DNA of 64,000 nt from Thalassotalea psychrophila (GCF_031583595.1 NZ_CP134145.1:3410001-3474000), one strand, 5' to 3'. Positions 39,895-50,247 are shown, counted from the first letter of the stretch. Numbers and translations are program-made. The notes: generated from the letters alone by a model not told the origin.

Positions 39895-40962
39895 TTAGTT
39901 AAGTTTTGCTAGCTCAATAGTTTGTTGGTCAATGCGCACCGCTTGACCGTCTTGCAATCGTTCTCCGCCACGAACAATAACCGAATCTCCAGCAGTAATG
40001 TCACCACTTACTGATACCCAATGCCCTGCTCCTTGCCCCACGGTTACGTTAACTTTTTTGGCAACTAGATCCTCGTTTACGGTTAACACAAAGGTGTCAG
40101 ATTGTCTCAGTAACAATGCATCTCTGGGCACCATTAGCACTTCAGATAAGTTTTGTTTAGGCAATGATACGCTAACAGCAGTGCCAGATAATAAGGTTAA
40201 ATTGGTTGCCGCTAACCTTACATTGAAAGTACGAGATGATTGTTCACCTGCGCGGCTCCATGTTCTGATTGGCAACTCGATCAACTGTTCTTGCCATTTT
40301 ACTTGCATTTTAGCTCCTGACTCTAAAAACGGTGCGATTGATATAGGAGCGGCAACGGTAATATCAAGATCATTGGGATCAACCAACGCAACCAAAGGTC
40401 GACCAACAGTAATTAATTCACCTACATAAGCAAAGCGTTCACTAATAAAACCCGAAAATGGTGCTTTAATCTCAGTTTTTGTGATGTTTAGCTGAGTTTG
40501 CTTTACTTCCATTTGTTTAGCCACGACTTCATTTTGGGCGACAGTTAAGTCTTTCTCTGTACGCTCTAGTTCGCTTAATGCGGTATTATTAGTTTCACTG
40601 AGTTTTAATAAACGCTGTTTTTGTTTAGTTAAATAGTTAACATTTGCTTGATACTGCTGCGATTGAGCCTCTTGTTTGGCCATCAATAATTTGAGATCAC
40701 GATTATCGATGCGGGCAATTATATCGCCTTGTTTAACTTCACTACCAATATCTACAATTGATAATAACTGCCCAGTTTGTTCAGCAGAAATGGTGGCGTT
40801 CATTCGACTCACCACATTCCCGGGTAACCATACTCGTCCTTGCACTTGTTCTGTTTTTGCAATTTCAATGCTCACTAGTTGTCCTTCACTTTCTGCAGCA
40901 ATGACTAGGTTTGTAGCAAAGAAACTAATAGACGCTAGAGCTAATATAAATTTGTTCATCAT
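39895..40962 (-). CDS. RND efflux periplasmic adaptor (membrane fusion protein)
   Basis: Signal peptide (MMNKFILALASISFFATNLVIA), then the adaptor order: a barrel-sandwich half (TISAEQTGQLLSIVDIGSEV), a coiled-coil hairpin (about residues 75-155, rich in Gln/Lys/Glu), the second lipoyl half (IKAPFSGFISERFAYVGELI), a beta-barrel, and a membrane-proximal domain. It has 355 residues. It lies 6 bases behind the permease gene, which is the reverse of the usual adaptor-first order. Links the inner-membrane pump to an outer-membrane channel; none is encoded beside it. The substrate cannot be read from sequence. Confidence 0.9.
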   Translation of the reverse strand: MMNKFILALASISFFATNLVIAAESEGQLVSIEIAKTEQVQGRVWLPGNVVSRMNATISAEQTGQLLSIVDIGSEVKQGDIIARIDNRDLKLLMAKQEAQSQQYQANVNYLTKQKQRLLKLSETNNTALSELERTEKDLTVAQNEVVAKQMEVKQTQLNITKTEIKAPFSGFISERFAYVGELITVGRPLVALVDPNDLDITVAAPISIAPFLESGAKMQVKWQEQLIELPIRTWSRAGEQSSRTFNVRLAATNLTLLSGTAVSVSLPKQNLSEVLMVPRDALLLRQSDTFVLTVNEDLVAKKVNVTVGQGAGHWVSVSGDITAGDSVIVRGGERLQDGQAVRIDQQTIELAKLN

Positions 40963-40968
40963 TTATCC

Positions 40969-43900
40969 TTAAATTTTTGTTTGTGATTGAATTGCTAAAG
41001 TATTTAGCTCTGGTTCAACTACCAAGGGGTTAAGTGAAGACTTTCTAAAACCAAAATCACTGCGTTGTAAAAGTAACAGGCAAGGCAGTAAAATAATGGT
41101 AAACAAAGTGCTTACCGCTAATCCACCGACGATAACCGCAGCCAAACCACGATAAATCACACTGCCTGCACCAGGAAGCAACAACAGTGGCAGCATGCCA
41201 AAGAAACTTGTAGCAGTACTCATAAAAATGGGACGTAACCTTAAAGATAAGGCCTGTTGAACCGCACTCGCTCTGTTCACACCTTGAGCCTGAGCCAAAC
41301 GAGTTTGATGGACTAACAATATGGCATTATTAACGACCAAACCGAGCAATATAACAAAACCTATCATGGTCAATAGATCAAGCGGTTGAAAAACGAATAA
41401 ATTAAGTAATCTCAATGCCAAAATGCCGCCAACCGTAGCCAGTGGAATAGTAATAATAACCAAAGCGCTGTCTTTAACAGAGCGAAATAAAGCTGCCATT
41501 AGTAAGAACAAGATCACCAGTGCAAATAAGAAATTTTCACTCATCACGGTGATGGCTTTTTCTAATTGGTCGGCGCTGCCACCGTAAACGATAGAACTGT
41601 CTGCAGGCAGCGCAGCTTTTAATTTAGGTTCGACTTCATTTTTTAATACCGCAATAGTTTCTTCTAACGACCAACCTTCTGGAGGATTCACATTCAAGGT
41701 AATGGTACGATTACCATCGATACGTGTTAAACGACTTGGACCTACGGTGCGTTTAATAGTAACTAACTCTGCTAACTGAGTGATATTACCATTACCGGTA
41801 ACAACGGGAACATCACCTAAATTATCAGGATCATCCCAACCTTCCGAACGAACAATGATATTTAAGCGTTTGCTACCATTAAAATATTCCCCAGCATAAA
41901 CACCATCACCCAAGGTTCTTACCACTCGCCCTACATCACGACGAGACCAACCTTGCTCAAGAATGTTTCTATCTTTTGGTGTTAATCTTAATTCTGGTGC
42001 CGACATTTCAGGGCTTGGATTAGCACGAACATTGGCTCCTTCAATAGCATCGTTTACCCATTCTATCCCTTGACGAGCGGCACTTTGTAGCGCTTGCGTA
42101 TCTCGGGTTTGTAAGTGTATTTGTACTTGTCTTCCTCCACCAAAACCACCAAATAAATTACCCTGCCTAGCGAATGCGCGAGTGTCTGGTAAATCTACTA
42201 GTACTTCTTCTTGAACCACTCTTAATAATTCTTCAACATCTGCTTGATCTTTAGCTCTTACTCCTAAATTTCCGCCAAAAGGTCCAGAGAATAGATAATA
42301 GTTTTTAAGTGCTGGCTGCTTTTCGCCATTCATATAAGGCTTTAATCGCTCGACAATTGGGTTAACCACTTCACGTTCAATGGTTTGTATATTTGCGCCA
42401 GGAGGAAATTGCAAATTGGCATCAATAGCATCACGCTTAACCGGTGGTAAATAATCCAAGCTTGGAATAGCCAACACAGTAATAATCACCGGAATAACCA
42501 AAAGGCAGGTGGATACAGTTAAACGCTTTTTACTACTGGAAGTTAATTTAACCACCCAAGTGGTGATCCCGTGCCAAATGGCTTGGTTGGGATCTTTGAT
42601 CTGCTGCTCTTTGATGTAGTATTTCGCCAATACAGGAAGTAGTACCACGGCGACAAGTAACGAAACCGATACTGCAATAGCTATAGTTAAAGCTAAATCA
42701 CCAAACAGTTGCCCTTCAATATCTTTTAAAAAGAATACCGGTAAGAAAATTGCAACTGTTGTTGCGGTAGACGCTAATAGCGCGCCCCAAACTTGCTTGG
42801 CCCCTTGCTCAGAACTTTCATGACGGTTTAAACCTTTTTCACGCATTCGAAGAATATTTTCTAGAACCACAATGGCAGCATCCAGTACCATACCCACGGC
42901 AAATGCTAAGCCTGCTAATGAGATGACATTAAGCGAGCGGCCGGTTAATTGTAATACGATGAAAGTTGTTAATAAGCTTATAGGGATAGCCGTAGCAATA
43001 ATAAACGTGGCACGAGCTCTGCGAATAAAAAACCATAACACCAATAATGATAACACCGCCCCGACAAACAAATTACTGGTAACTAAATTAATTGCCCGGT
43101 AAATAAATACTGATGCATCAAATGACTGGATCATTACTAATTTTTTGTCAGCTAGTAACTCACTATTTAATAGCGCAACTTCAGTTTTAACCCGATTTAA
43201 CGTGTCTAATACATTTGCACCACTTACTCGGTCTATGCGCATTGAAAAAGCAGGGTTACCATTTTGAACAGCGACACCCTGTTTGTCAGCGCGACTTACT
43301 TGTACAGTGGCAATGTCTGCTAAACGAATATTACGGCCGTTACGAGATTCAAGTATAAGTTGCGACAGCTCTTCTATTTCATACTTACCATTAAAACGTA
43401 AAGTGTATTGTCTACGGCCGACATCAATGAGGCCACCTGAAATGTCATTGCTGCCCGAAACTAAAGCGATAAGTTGCGGTATTTCAATACCAAATTCTGC
43501 GGCTTTAATAGGGTCAAAGCGTATTTGTAATTCTTCTAGGTTTTCACCATTAAACATTTGCACACTAGCCACGCCTTCAATGGCTTCAATTCTTGGACGA
43601 ATAGAATCTTCAGCAAAATCGATATAGTCGTCGATGTCATGCTCATTACCAGGTAAAGCTTGTAAAAAGAAAAAGGTTAAAGCAGGGTTACCGCCACCAA
43701 AGCCACCAAGCATTACCCGCGGCGGGGTTGCATCTCGGGGTTGAGATTGTACTCGCGTCATGCGACTAATAACTTCCATTAGAGTTTCTTGCATGTTGTT
43801 GTCAATGCCAAACTCAAGATTGATAAATGCATTACCACTATTGGCAAAAGCATTCATCGATTTCAGGCCAGGAATACCACGAAGTACTTTCTCTTGCGGC

Positions 43901-44094
43901 TCTAGAATTTCTGACTCTATCTCTTGCGGTGATGCTGCTCGCCATGAAGTTTGGATGGCAATTCGCGGATTTTCAATATCTGGAAATAATTGTACTGGTA
44001 GTTTGTTTAAGCTGAATAACCCGAGGAATAAAATCAACGCGACAACCACAGCGACTGCCGCTGGAGAATTTAATGCATTAGAGGTGAGTTTCAT
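40969..44094 (-). CDS. RND multidrug efflux permease (AcrB/MdtB-like)
   Basis: Inner-membrane proton-driven exporter of 1041 residues with the duplicated RND plan: twelve helices and two large periplasmic loops. Conserved parts are FPDIENPRIAIQTSWRAASP, IRLADIATVQVSR, and helix 4 GLAFAVGMVLDAAIVVLENI. In that helix only one Asp of the usual D-D pair is retained (LDAA instead of VDDA). The second half has GFVILLGLVVNNAILLVHQ. The family includes multidrug and other exporters, so the substrate is open. No regulator gene adjoins it; 278 bases of non-coding DNA with a REP-like hairpin lie upstream. Confidence 0.92.
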   Translation of the reverse strand: MKLTSNALNSPAAVAVVVALILFLGLFSLNKLPVQLFPDIENPRIAIQTSWRAASPQEIESEILEPQEKVLRGIPGLKSMNAFANSGNAFINLEFGIDNNMQETLMEVISRMTRVQSQPRDATPPRVMLGGFGGGNPALTFFFLQALPGNEHDIDDYIDFAEDSIRPRIEAIEGVASVQMFNGENLEELQIRFDPIKAAEFGIEIPQLIALVSGSNDISGGLIDVGRRQYTLRFNGKYEIEELSQLILESRNGRNIRLADIATVQVSRADKQGVAVQNGNPAFSMRIDRVSGANVLDTLNRVKTEVALLNSELLADKKLVMIQSFDASVFIYRAINLVTSNLFVGAVLSLLVLWFFIRRARATFIIATAIPISLLTTFIVLQLTGRSLNVISLAGLAFAVGMVLDAAIVVLENILRMREKGLNRHESSEQGAKQVWGALLASTATTVAIFLPVFFLKDIEGQLFGDLALTIAIAVSVSLLVAVVLLPVLAKYYIKEQQIKDPNQAIWHGITTWVVKLTSSSKKRLTVSTCLLVIPVIITVLAIPSLDYLPPVKRDAIDANLQFPPGANIQTIEREVVNPIVERLKPYMNGEKQPALKNYYLFSGPFGGNLGVRAKDQADVEELLRVVQEEVLVDLPDTRAFARQGNLFGGFGGGRQVQIHLQTRDTQALQSAARQGIEWVNDAIEGANVRANPSPEMSAPELRLTPKDRNILEQGWSRRDVGRVVRTLGDGVYAGEYFNGSKRLNIIVRSEGWDDPDNLGDVPVVTGNGNITQLAELVTIKRTVGPSRLTRIDGNRTITLNVNPPEGWSLEETIAVLKNEVEPKLKAALPADSSIVYGGSADQLEKAITVMSENFLFALVILFLLMAALFRSVKDSALVIITIPLATVGGILALRLLNLFVFQPLDLLTMIGFVILLGLVVNNAILLVHQTRLAQAQGVNRASAVQQALSLRLRPIFMSTATSFFGMLPLLLLPGAGSVIYRGLAAVIVGGLAVSTLFTIILLPCLLLLQRSDFGFRKSSLNPLVVEPELNTLAIQSQTKI

Positions 44095-44302
44095 TTTTAT
44101 TATTAACCTGATGATGTCAAATTTATTAACAACACATTAACAACATTGAAGGGTTACGATAATTGGATGAGTCTAAACGAAGATTATCTGCGATGAGTTA
44201 CTGGCCAGAAATAGTTTGCAACCACTTGACACAATTTGACATATAACTAGCCATTACGAGTCATGTAAAGATCTATACGAGTTAATGCTCTTTGTGGGTA
44301 AC

Positions 44303-44325
44303 GTCCGAATAAATTCGGACCAACC
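44303..44325. repeat. REP-like GTCCGAAT hairpin
   Basis: GTCCGAAT (44303-44310) and ATTCGGAC (44313-44320) form an 8-bp hairpin, followed by CAACC. In reverse orientation it matches the GGTTG-GTCCGATT hairpin at 3588-3609. The rest of 44095-44372 shows no gene. Confidence 0.5.
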
Positions 44326-44372
44326 AGTATTTTGAATAAGTAGGTGTGGATTCAATTCGTTTGAGATCACTA

Positions 44373-46775
44373 CTATTCCATAGAAATAGACACACCAGAG
44401 GTACCCTTTTCTTGATACTTTGCTTTACACAAAAATAAGCGTTTATTGGTGATGCCCTTCTCAGACAAATAGCTTTTCAAAGAGATAGCCCTTTGTTTAG
44501 CGAGAGCGGCCAATTGTGCCTCTAATTGCTCCCCTTGATATTCATTTGATAATTGGGCTTTATCTGTTTGATTACTTTCGCCGCAAAGGTGCAAATCAAT
44601 TTCATCACGTCTTTTTAAAACCTCTACCAATTTACTAGCATAATCTAATTGTTTAAGTTCTAAGTGCGAACTATTGACATTAAAAATCATATCTTCGAAG
44701 GCTATTCGATTAGACGCATCGACTAGATATTCTGCGGCCATAAAAGCTGCCCCATAGGGTTGCAAAGCATATTTTAAAAAACCTATTGAACCTTTCTTTA
44801 CAGCTTGAGTGATCGACTTTTGGATTATTGAGTTCACATTTACATTGGCATCATTTAAATCCCCTTTGACTGGAATTTCGATGTCTATGATGCCTTTGCT
44901 ATCTTCTAGTACACTGATAGCCATAGGAATTGGTAATGTTGAGACAACTTTACTCTCATCGATACTTTTAATTTGTAACTTGCGGATAACCACGTCATTG
45001 CTCATTTCTATTTCATTTTGCTGTAACTGCAATTTAAATTTGTGGTCAAATTGGCCACGGGTAAATTGATAACCCGCGAAAGGTTCAATAAATGGCGATA
45101 TTGTCACAAAAGACATATCTTCTATTTGCCCCGATAGTGATAAATCTAGTGGCTGCTTAGTCAAATAAGCCTCACCTTGTACTGAAATATTGGCATGCTT
45201 ATTTAACTTAGTGTTTAACTCAAAACTGCTTTGCTTTTGTATTTCAGAATTTGTCAGGTTAGTAAGCAGTAATTTTTCAATATCCAATTGAATTTTATGC
45301 GGTTGGCTTTTTAATATTTTAACAAGGTTTATATTGGCAGGGGCAGCTAAACTAATCATGTTTATATCGTACAAAAATTCTGTTTTTGAATTGTCTTCAA
45401 TCGATACGCTTACTTCTTCAACCTCTGATATGGCCCCAGTATCAGAGGTTTCGCTTGTACTTATATTCGAAGAGTGGAAGCGCTGTTGAACTTTCTCAAT
45501 GACCTTTAACCAGCTTGGTTCATTTTGCTCATTTAACTGTAGTGAAGTTTGTAACCCGGCAAGCTCAAGTTTTTCTAAATTTAGGTTGGAAAATGAACTG
45601 TTAAGCTGAATATTTTCAAAAATCAATTTATCAAGTTGGTTGATAGCGTCGACTTTGGTATGGCTGTTAGCTTTGTTTGTTTGCTTAATATCATTAGTGA
45701 ACCAAGATAATCCCGAAAAGTCGAGTTTATTGATACTTACAGATAAATCCTCCGTAATAGTCATGTCGTTAGAGTCTAGACTGTTAAACCCGATAAGTAA
45801 GTTATCACTTGCCTCATCAATAATTGAAAATTTCTGTAATTCGCTATTTACTGTACCTGAAACTAGCGTCTCGTTTTGCATTGCCTGCACCTTTATCGAT
45901 ACATTGGCCGCTAGTTCCTGCAAGTTAATCGCTAATTGCTTGCTATCAAGATGCAAATTTTGGCTCAATAAATCACCATTAAAGTTTAAGATTAAATTAT
46001 TATTTTTGTCGCGAATTCCATCAACATAGAGATCTGCATTCGCCATGCCTTGCAATGAATTAAGCGGCAAAGGTGAATAAATATTGGCAAGCGTCTTAAA
46101 GTCATCATACTGGATATTTTTAATAGTAATATCGCCTTGCACTGATGGTGTTGTGGCAAGTGGTTGCGCGGTGAGTTGGGCACTAATTTCGGTATTATTA
46201 AGCCGTGAGTCAAGGGTAAGTTCAGCAGGATAATCATGCCACGTTGATACCCTTGTTAACGTAAATTGGTTAATAAGATATCGACCCGTAAATTGCTTGA
46301 GCTGGATATCGACTTCAATATTAGTTAAGTGCACTAAATCTACATCTAAATTAGGTAATGCCAAAGCTTGCTCTTCATCGACAGGGATCGGCTTCCCGGT
46401 TTTGTCTTGCTCATTTGCAACAATTGGGATTACCACTTCAAAATCGCCATTGTCACTTTCAATGACCGCCAATTTCGTGTCTTGAATTTCAAACAGTTCC
46501 GTGGCTATGCCTCCGCTAAAAAGACCTTGCCAGCGATAGTCAGCTCGCATTAAACCAATTACTAATTTTTCTTCGTTGTTGATACCTACTCGAACATTTT
46601 CAATTTGTAAGCTACCTGAAAACAAATTTAAATCAACATCTTCAATGGTGACATTATCAAAGCCTTGTTGGCTTATTTTATTAATTACATAATACCGAGC
46701 CGCTTCAGGTAACAAGATTAATAAAATAGCGATAACTAAAATTGAACTTACAAGGTACTTTCTACGAGAGGTCAT
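44373..46775 (-). CDS. DUF748 / AsmA-like envelope protein
   Basis: Protein of 800 residues with an N-terminal membrane anchor (about 9-26), then a long beta-rich chain typical of AsmA-family bridge proteins (NVTIEDVDLNLFSGSLQIEN near residue 40). A DUF748-like C-terminal half has VPIPMAISVLEDSKGIIDIEIP-type sequence, and a tail that resembles an OmpA-like fold (EVLKRRDEIDLHLCGESN). AsmA-like proteins are thought to carry phospholipids between membranes; a comparable role is inferred only. It stands alone upstream of the efflux genes. Confidence 0.8.
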   Translation of the reverse strand: MTSRRKYLVSSILVIAILLILLPEAARYYVINKISQQGFDNVTIEDVDLNLFSGSLQIENVRVGINNEEKLVIGLMRADYRWQGLFSGGIATELFEIQDTKLAVIESDNGDFEVVIPIVANEQDKTGKPIPVDEEQALALPNLDVDLVHLTNIEVDIQLKQFTGRYLINQFTLTRVSTWHDYPAELTLDSRLNNTEISAQLTAQPLATTPSVQGDITIKNIQYDDFKTLANIYSPLPLNSLQGMANADLYVDGIRDKNNNLILNFNGDLLSQNLHLDSKQLAINLQELAANVSIKVQAMQNETLVSGTVNSELQKFSIIDEASDNLLIGFNSLDSNDMTITEDLSVSINKLDFSGLSWFTNDIKQTNKANSHTKVDAINQLDKLIFENIQLNSSFSNLNLEKLELAGLQTSLQLNEQNEPSWLKVIEKVQQRFHSSNISTSETSDTGAISEVEEVSVSIEDNSKTEFLYDINMISLAAPANINLVKILKSQPHKIQLDIEKLLLTNLTNSEIQKQSSFELNTKLNKHANISVQGEAYLTKQPLDLSLSGQIEDMSFVTISPFIEPFAGYQFTRGQFDHKFKLQLQQNEIEMSNDVVIRKLQIKSIDESKVVSTLPIPMAISVLEDSKGIIDIEIPVKGDLNDANVNVNSIIQKSITQAVKKGSIGFLKYALQPYGAAFMAAEYLVDASNRIAFEDMIFNVNSSHLELKQLDYASKLVEVLKRRDEIDLHLCGESNQTDKAQLSNEYQGEQLEAQLAALAKQRAISLKSYLSEKGITNKRLFLCKAKYQEKGTSGVSISME

Positions 46776-46877
46776 ATGGGGATTTTTCTATCACTAATTG
46801 GTTTATTGTTAATATAACTATTAGTTATAGAACATCAAAAGCAAAAAGCTACTGAATCATTGCATTGGAACAAAATG

Positions 46878-46929
46878 AAGTAGGGTCAGAGTCAAGTTTC
46901 AACAACAAAACTTGACTCTGACCCTACTT
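46878..46929 (-). terminator. Perfect 22-bp hairpin after aroC
   Basis: Arms 46878-46899 and 46908-46929 are fully complementary with an 8-base loop. The arms contain TAGGGTCAGAGTCAAG, the same family as the hairpin after nuoN. It starts 24 bases beyond the aroC stop, and TTCATTTTGTT follows on the minus strand. Confidence 0.7.
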
Positions 46930-46952
46930 GATAAATCGAAATTGAGGCAGCT

Positions 46953-48041
46953 CTACTCGATTATAGGGGTTGAACAATTCACATCACCGTTTTGAGCGAT
47001 ATGACGTAAATAGTGATCCATGATAGTAATTGCCATCATAGCTTCAGCAATAGGTACTGCGCGAATGCCCACACATGGATCATGACGACCACGGGTAATA
47101 ATATCTGCAGGTTCACCTTTAACATTGATGGTTTTACCGCTTACGCCAATACTTGACGTTGGTTTCAAGGCAATGTTGGCAATAATGTCTTGGCCTGAAG
47201 AAATACCACCAAGTACTCCTCCGGCAGAGTTCGACAAAAATCCGTTCGGTGTCATTTCATCACGATGCTCAGAGCCCTTTTGATTAACACAAGCAAAGCC
47301 ATCGCCAATTTCAATGCCTTTAACCGCGTTAATACTCATTAAAGAATGAGCAAGCTCTGCGTCTAAACGATCAAATACAGGCTCACCTAGGCCAACAGGC
47401 ACATTAGTAGCAACTACTTTTACGGCTGCACCAATAGAATCTTTCTCTCTTAATATGCCACGGATAAGCTCATCTAATGCGTCTAGCTTATTAACATCAG
47501 GGAAGAAGAATGGATTATTTTCTACTTCATTCCAGTCATAAGTGTCAGCATAAATATCACCGATTTGGCTGACACAGCCTTTGATTTCCATACCCATTTT
47601 TTGCTTAAGGTATTTTTTGGCAATAGATCCAGCGGCAACGCGCATTGCTGTTTCTCTAGCAGAAGAACGCCCACCGCCGCGATGATCTCGAATGCCATGC
47701 TTTTGTAAGTAAGTATAGTCGGCGTGACCAGGACGGAACATTTGTGATATTTCACCATAATCCTTTGAACGTTGGTCAGTATTTTCAATCATTAAACCAA
47801 TTGGCGTACCAGTTGTTTTCCCTTCAAATACACCAGAAAGAATTTTAACGACATCAGCTTCTTTACGCGCTGTGGTATAACGAGATGTGCCAGGTTTTCG
47901 GCGATCCAAATCAATTTGTAAATCGGCTTCGCAAAGCTCAATGCCCGGAGGGCAACCATCAACAATGGCACCTAGTGCCAAGCCGTGGCTTTCACCAAAT
48001 GTTGTTACGGTAAATAGTTTTCCTATTGTATTACCAGCCAT
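46953..48041 (-). CDS. aroC: Chorismate synthase
   Basis: Last enzyme of the shikimate pathway; it converts EPSP to chorismate using reduced FMN. The 362 residues contain the three family signatures: [18 protein letters not shown] (about residues 13-30), [20 protein letters not shown] with [12 protein letters not shown] near 100-140, and the C-terminal [19 protein letters not shown]. coli AroC has 361 residues. It follows prmB by 3 bases, the arrangement common in gammaproteobacteria. Confidence 0.98.
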   Translation of the reverse strand: MAGNTIGKLFTVTTFGESHGLALGAIVDGCPPGIELCEADLQIDLDRRKPGTSRYTTARKEADVVKILSGVFEGKTTGTPIGLMIENTDQRSKDYGEISQMFRPGHADYTYLQKHGIRDHRGGGRSSARETAMRVAAGSIAKKYLKQKMGMEIKGCVSQIGDIYADTYDWNEVENNPFFFPDVNKLDALDELIRGILREKDSIGAAVKVVATNVPVGLGEPVFDRLDAELAHSLMSINAVKGIEIGDGFACVNQKGSEHRDEMTPNGFLSNSAGGVLGGISSGQDIIANIALKPTSSIGVSGKTINVKGEPADIITRGRHDPCVGIRAVPIAEAMMAITIMDHYLRHIAQNGDVNCSTPIIE

Positions 48042-48044
48042 AAT

Positions 48045-48980
48045 TTATTTCTTCGCCTTCTGTTCAAATAATTCTTTGTATTGCAATAATTGTTGTTGAG
48101 TAAGTTTAAACACACCTAAACCGCCGTGTTCAAAATCAATCCAAGTAAAGTCTACTTCAGGATATTCTGCGCATACATGAAGCATTGAATTGCCTACTTC
48201 ACATATTAACACACCATTCTCTGATAAATGTTCACTCGACTGTGCCAGTATAGTCCGCACTATATCTAAACCGTCATCTCCGCAGCCTAAGCCCATTTCT
48301 GGCTCATGATGAAATTCATCAGGCATATCACCAATGTCATCTGCATCTACGTACGGTGGATTGGTTACTATCAAATCATATTTTCCACCTGGAACACCAG
48401 AGAAAACGTCAGATTTAATAGGAATAACTTGTGCATTTAATTCATGGTTATGGATGTTTAAGCTGGCCACATCTAAAGCGTCTTCAGATAAATCTAAGGC
48501 ATCTACTTCTGCCTCTGGAAATGCGTAGGCACAAGCGATGGCAATACAGCCACTGCCCGTACACAAATCTAATATACGAGTTGGTTCGCTGCTAATTTGA
48601 TCGATGAATTTATTTTCAATTAATTCACCAATAGGTGAACGTGGCACCAATACTCGTTCATCAACGTAAAAAGGTAACCCGGCAAAATACGCAACGTTAG
48701 TTAAATAAGCGGCAGGAATACGTTCATCAATACGACGCAAAATTAAATTAATGACTTCAACTTTTTCAGTTTTAGTGAGGCGGCTTTGCATAATAGCGTT
48801 ATCCATGTTGCCAGGTAAATGCAAAGCAAACAGGGCTAAATTAACCACTTCATCCCAGGCATTATCGCTGCCATGACCATAATACAGATCGGCCTCATTG
48901 AATCGGCTAACACCCCAACGTAAAAAATCGGCAATGGTATGCAAGTCAGTAGTGACTTCATCAATATTTAACTCAAGCAA
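48045..48980 (-). CDS. prmB: Ribosomal protein uL3 N5-glutamine methyltransferase
   Basis: SAM-dependent methyltransferase that modifies a Gln of ribosomal protein L3. The 311 residues include the SAM loop LDLCTGSGCIAIACA, the catalytic NPPY motif (DLIVTNPPYVDADD), and VPRSPIGELIENKF, characteristic of PrmB over PrmC. The start is TTG at 48980, supported by AGGAG 6 bases upstream. Followed by aroC. Confidence 0.95.
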   Translation of the reverse strand: MLELNIDEVTTDLHTIADFLRWGVSRFNEADLYYGHGSDNAWDEVVNLALFALHLPGNMDNAIMQSRLTKTEKVEVINLILRRIDERIPAAYLTNVAYFAGLPFYVDERVLVPRSPIGELIENKFIDQISSEPTRILDLCTGSGCIAIACAYAFPEAEVDALDLSEDALDVASLNIHNHELNAQVIPIKSDVFSGVPGGKYDLIVTNPPYVDADDIGDMPDEFHHEPEMGLGCGDDGLDIVRTILAQSSEHLSENGVLICEVGNSMLHVCAEYPEVDFTWIDFEHGGLGVFKLTQQQLLQYKELFEQKAKK

Positions 48981-49050
48981 AGTTGGCTCCTAAAGCGGTT
49001 ATACGGTCTATACAGTGTTATTTAAACTTTAAATAACTTACACTGGGGCA

Positions 49051-49596
49051 ATGAAATTTAAAGATGCCCTCAATGAGAGCGAAAAAAAAATATTTAAACA
49101 GGCGATAGGCAAAGTAAAGCCTATTAAGCAGGACACAATACACCCGCAAACTCTTGTCAGCAAGAAGAAAAGTATACAACAAAAGCAAAAAAAAGAGTTT
49201 GAAAAACAACAGTTTTTCTTTTCAGATGAATTTGAGCCTAATTTAGAAAGTAAAGGACCAATGAAATACGTAAAAGAAGGGGTTGATGCCTTTGAAGCAA
49301 AGCTTTTGCGTCGCGGTGAATATTCACCAGAACTCATCCTAGATTTACACGGATTAAAGCAGCAAGAATCAAAACAAGAAATTGCAGCATTGTTAGCGGC
49401 ATGTATAAAGCAGCATGTAAATTGTGCATGCATTATACATGGCATTGGTAATCGAGTTTTAAAAACTAAAGTACCTCATTGGTTGGTACAACACCCTGAT
49501 GTTATGGCATTTCATCAAGCACCGCTTGAATATGGAGGTGACGGCGCCTTGTTGGTTCTAATTGATTTAAAAGATGATCTTTTCTGTAAACAGTGA
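49051..49596 (+). CDS. smrB: Smr-domain endonuclease SmrB
   Basis: Ribosome rescue nuclease that cleaves mRNA between collided ribosomes in E. coli. The 181 residues have a basic, Lys-rich N-terminal half. The Smr domain begins near residue 90: LDLHGLKQQESKQEI, CIIHGIGNRVLKTKVPHWL and the end APLEYGGDGALLVLI. The DLHG and HGxG motifs needed for cleavage are intact. Divergent from prmB. Confidence 0.94.
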   Translation: MKFKDALNESEKKIFKQAIGKVKPIKQDTIHPQTLVSKKKSIQQKQKKEFEKQQFFFSDEFEPNLESKGPMKYVKEGVDAFEAKLLRRGEYSPELILDLHGLKQQESKQEIAALLAACIKQHVNCACIIHGIGNRVLKTKVPHWLVQHPDVMAFHQAPLEYGGDGALLVLIDLKDDLFCKQ

Positions 49597-49603
49597 AGTT
49601 ATA

Positions 49604-50080
49604 CTAGCAAAAATCATCTGGGCATACGTGATTGACGATATGACCAGCCATTGATTGAGTATTGTAATTAATTTGCGCAATAGCTGCGGTGGAAAAAATG
49701 GGGGCACTTTTCTCAAAAGACATTTCAGCAAGTAAATAACTTACTAGCGGCATATGCGAGACAATCAATATATTGTTATAACGCTCAATAGCGATGGTGC
49801 CATCTATATAGTCATGTACTTCGCTTGCAGAGCCTGCAGGTGTAATTAAGTCTAATGTTTGCAGCACCGCGCTAGCATTTAACTCTGTTTTTAATGTTTT
49901 CGCTGATTGCTGAGCTCTAAGATATGGGCTAACGAATATCGCATCAAATTCTACGCCTTCATTGGCTAACCATTTCGCCATCACTTTGACTTCTAATATG
50001 CCTTGCTCGGTCAAAGGACGTTGCTCGTCAATGTGCACTTTAGTATCGGCGTCGCCGTGGCGCATTATAAATATGTTCAT
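49604..50080 (-). CDS. sixA: Phosphohistidine phosphatase SixA
   Basis: Histidine phosphatase-superfamily enzyme that removes phosphate from phosphohistidine of ArcB-type or PTS proteins. The catalytic motif MRHGDAD lies at the N-terminus, followed by QRPLTEQGILEV, VSPYLRAQQSA and the second His in VSHMPLVSYLL. The true start is the ATG at 50080 (MNIFIMRHG), giving 158 residues (E. coli 161). The frame stays open 21 codons upstream, but those codons lie inside a MITE copy whose terminal repeat ends 5 bases before the ATG. No ribosome site is obvious. Confidence 0.93.
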   Translation of the reverse strand: MNIFIMRHGDADTKVHIDEQRPLTEQGILEVKVMAKWLANEGVEFDAIFVSPYLRAQQSAKTLKTELNASAVLQTLDLITPAGSASEVHDYIDGTIAIERYNNILIVSHMPLVSYLLAEMSFEKSAPIFSTAAIAQINYNTQSMAGHIVNHVCPDDFC

Positions 50081-50084
50081 TGAA

Positions 50085-50247
50085 ATACCAATTTCATTAA
50101 TAAAGTGTTCTATTTTTTCATCAGATAAAATGGATAAATGCAAGGCATGAAATTTAGTGAGTAGTTATTCTTACTTATAAATTTTATAACGCTGTAGTTA
50201 TTCATTTTAGCCATTAAAAATGACCAGTTAATTAGTGAACTTGGTAT
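50085..50247 (-). mobile_element. MITE-like element, copy 2 (163 bp)
   Basis: In reverse orientation to copy 1. The end at 50085 reads ATACCAATTTCATTAA; the other end reads TTAATTAGTGAACTTGGTAT (to 50247). The interior aligns with copy 1 over most of its length. It sits immediately upstream of sixA and in the gap before the M16 protease gene. The rest of this gap (to 50449) is AT-rich, with a further ACCAATTTCA fragment near 50250. Confidence 0.75.

Noticed and set aside
50081..50143. Longer N-terminus for SixA
   Set aside because: The 21 additional codons are MITE sequence, and the family begins at MNIFIMRHG.
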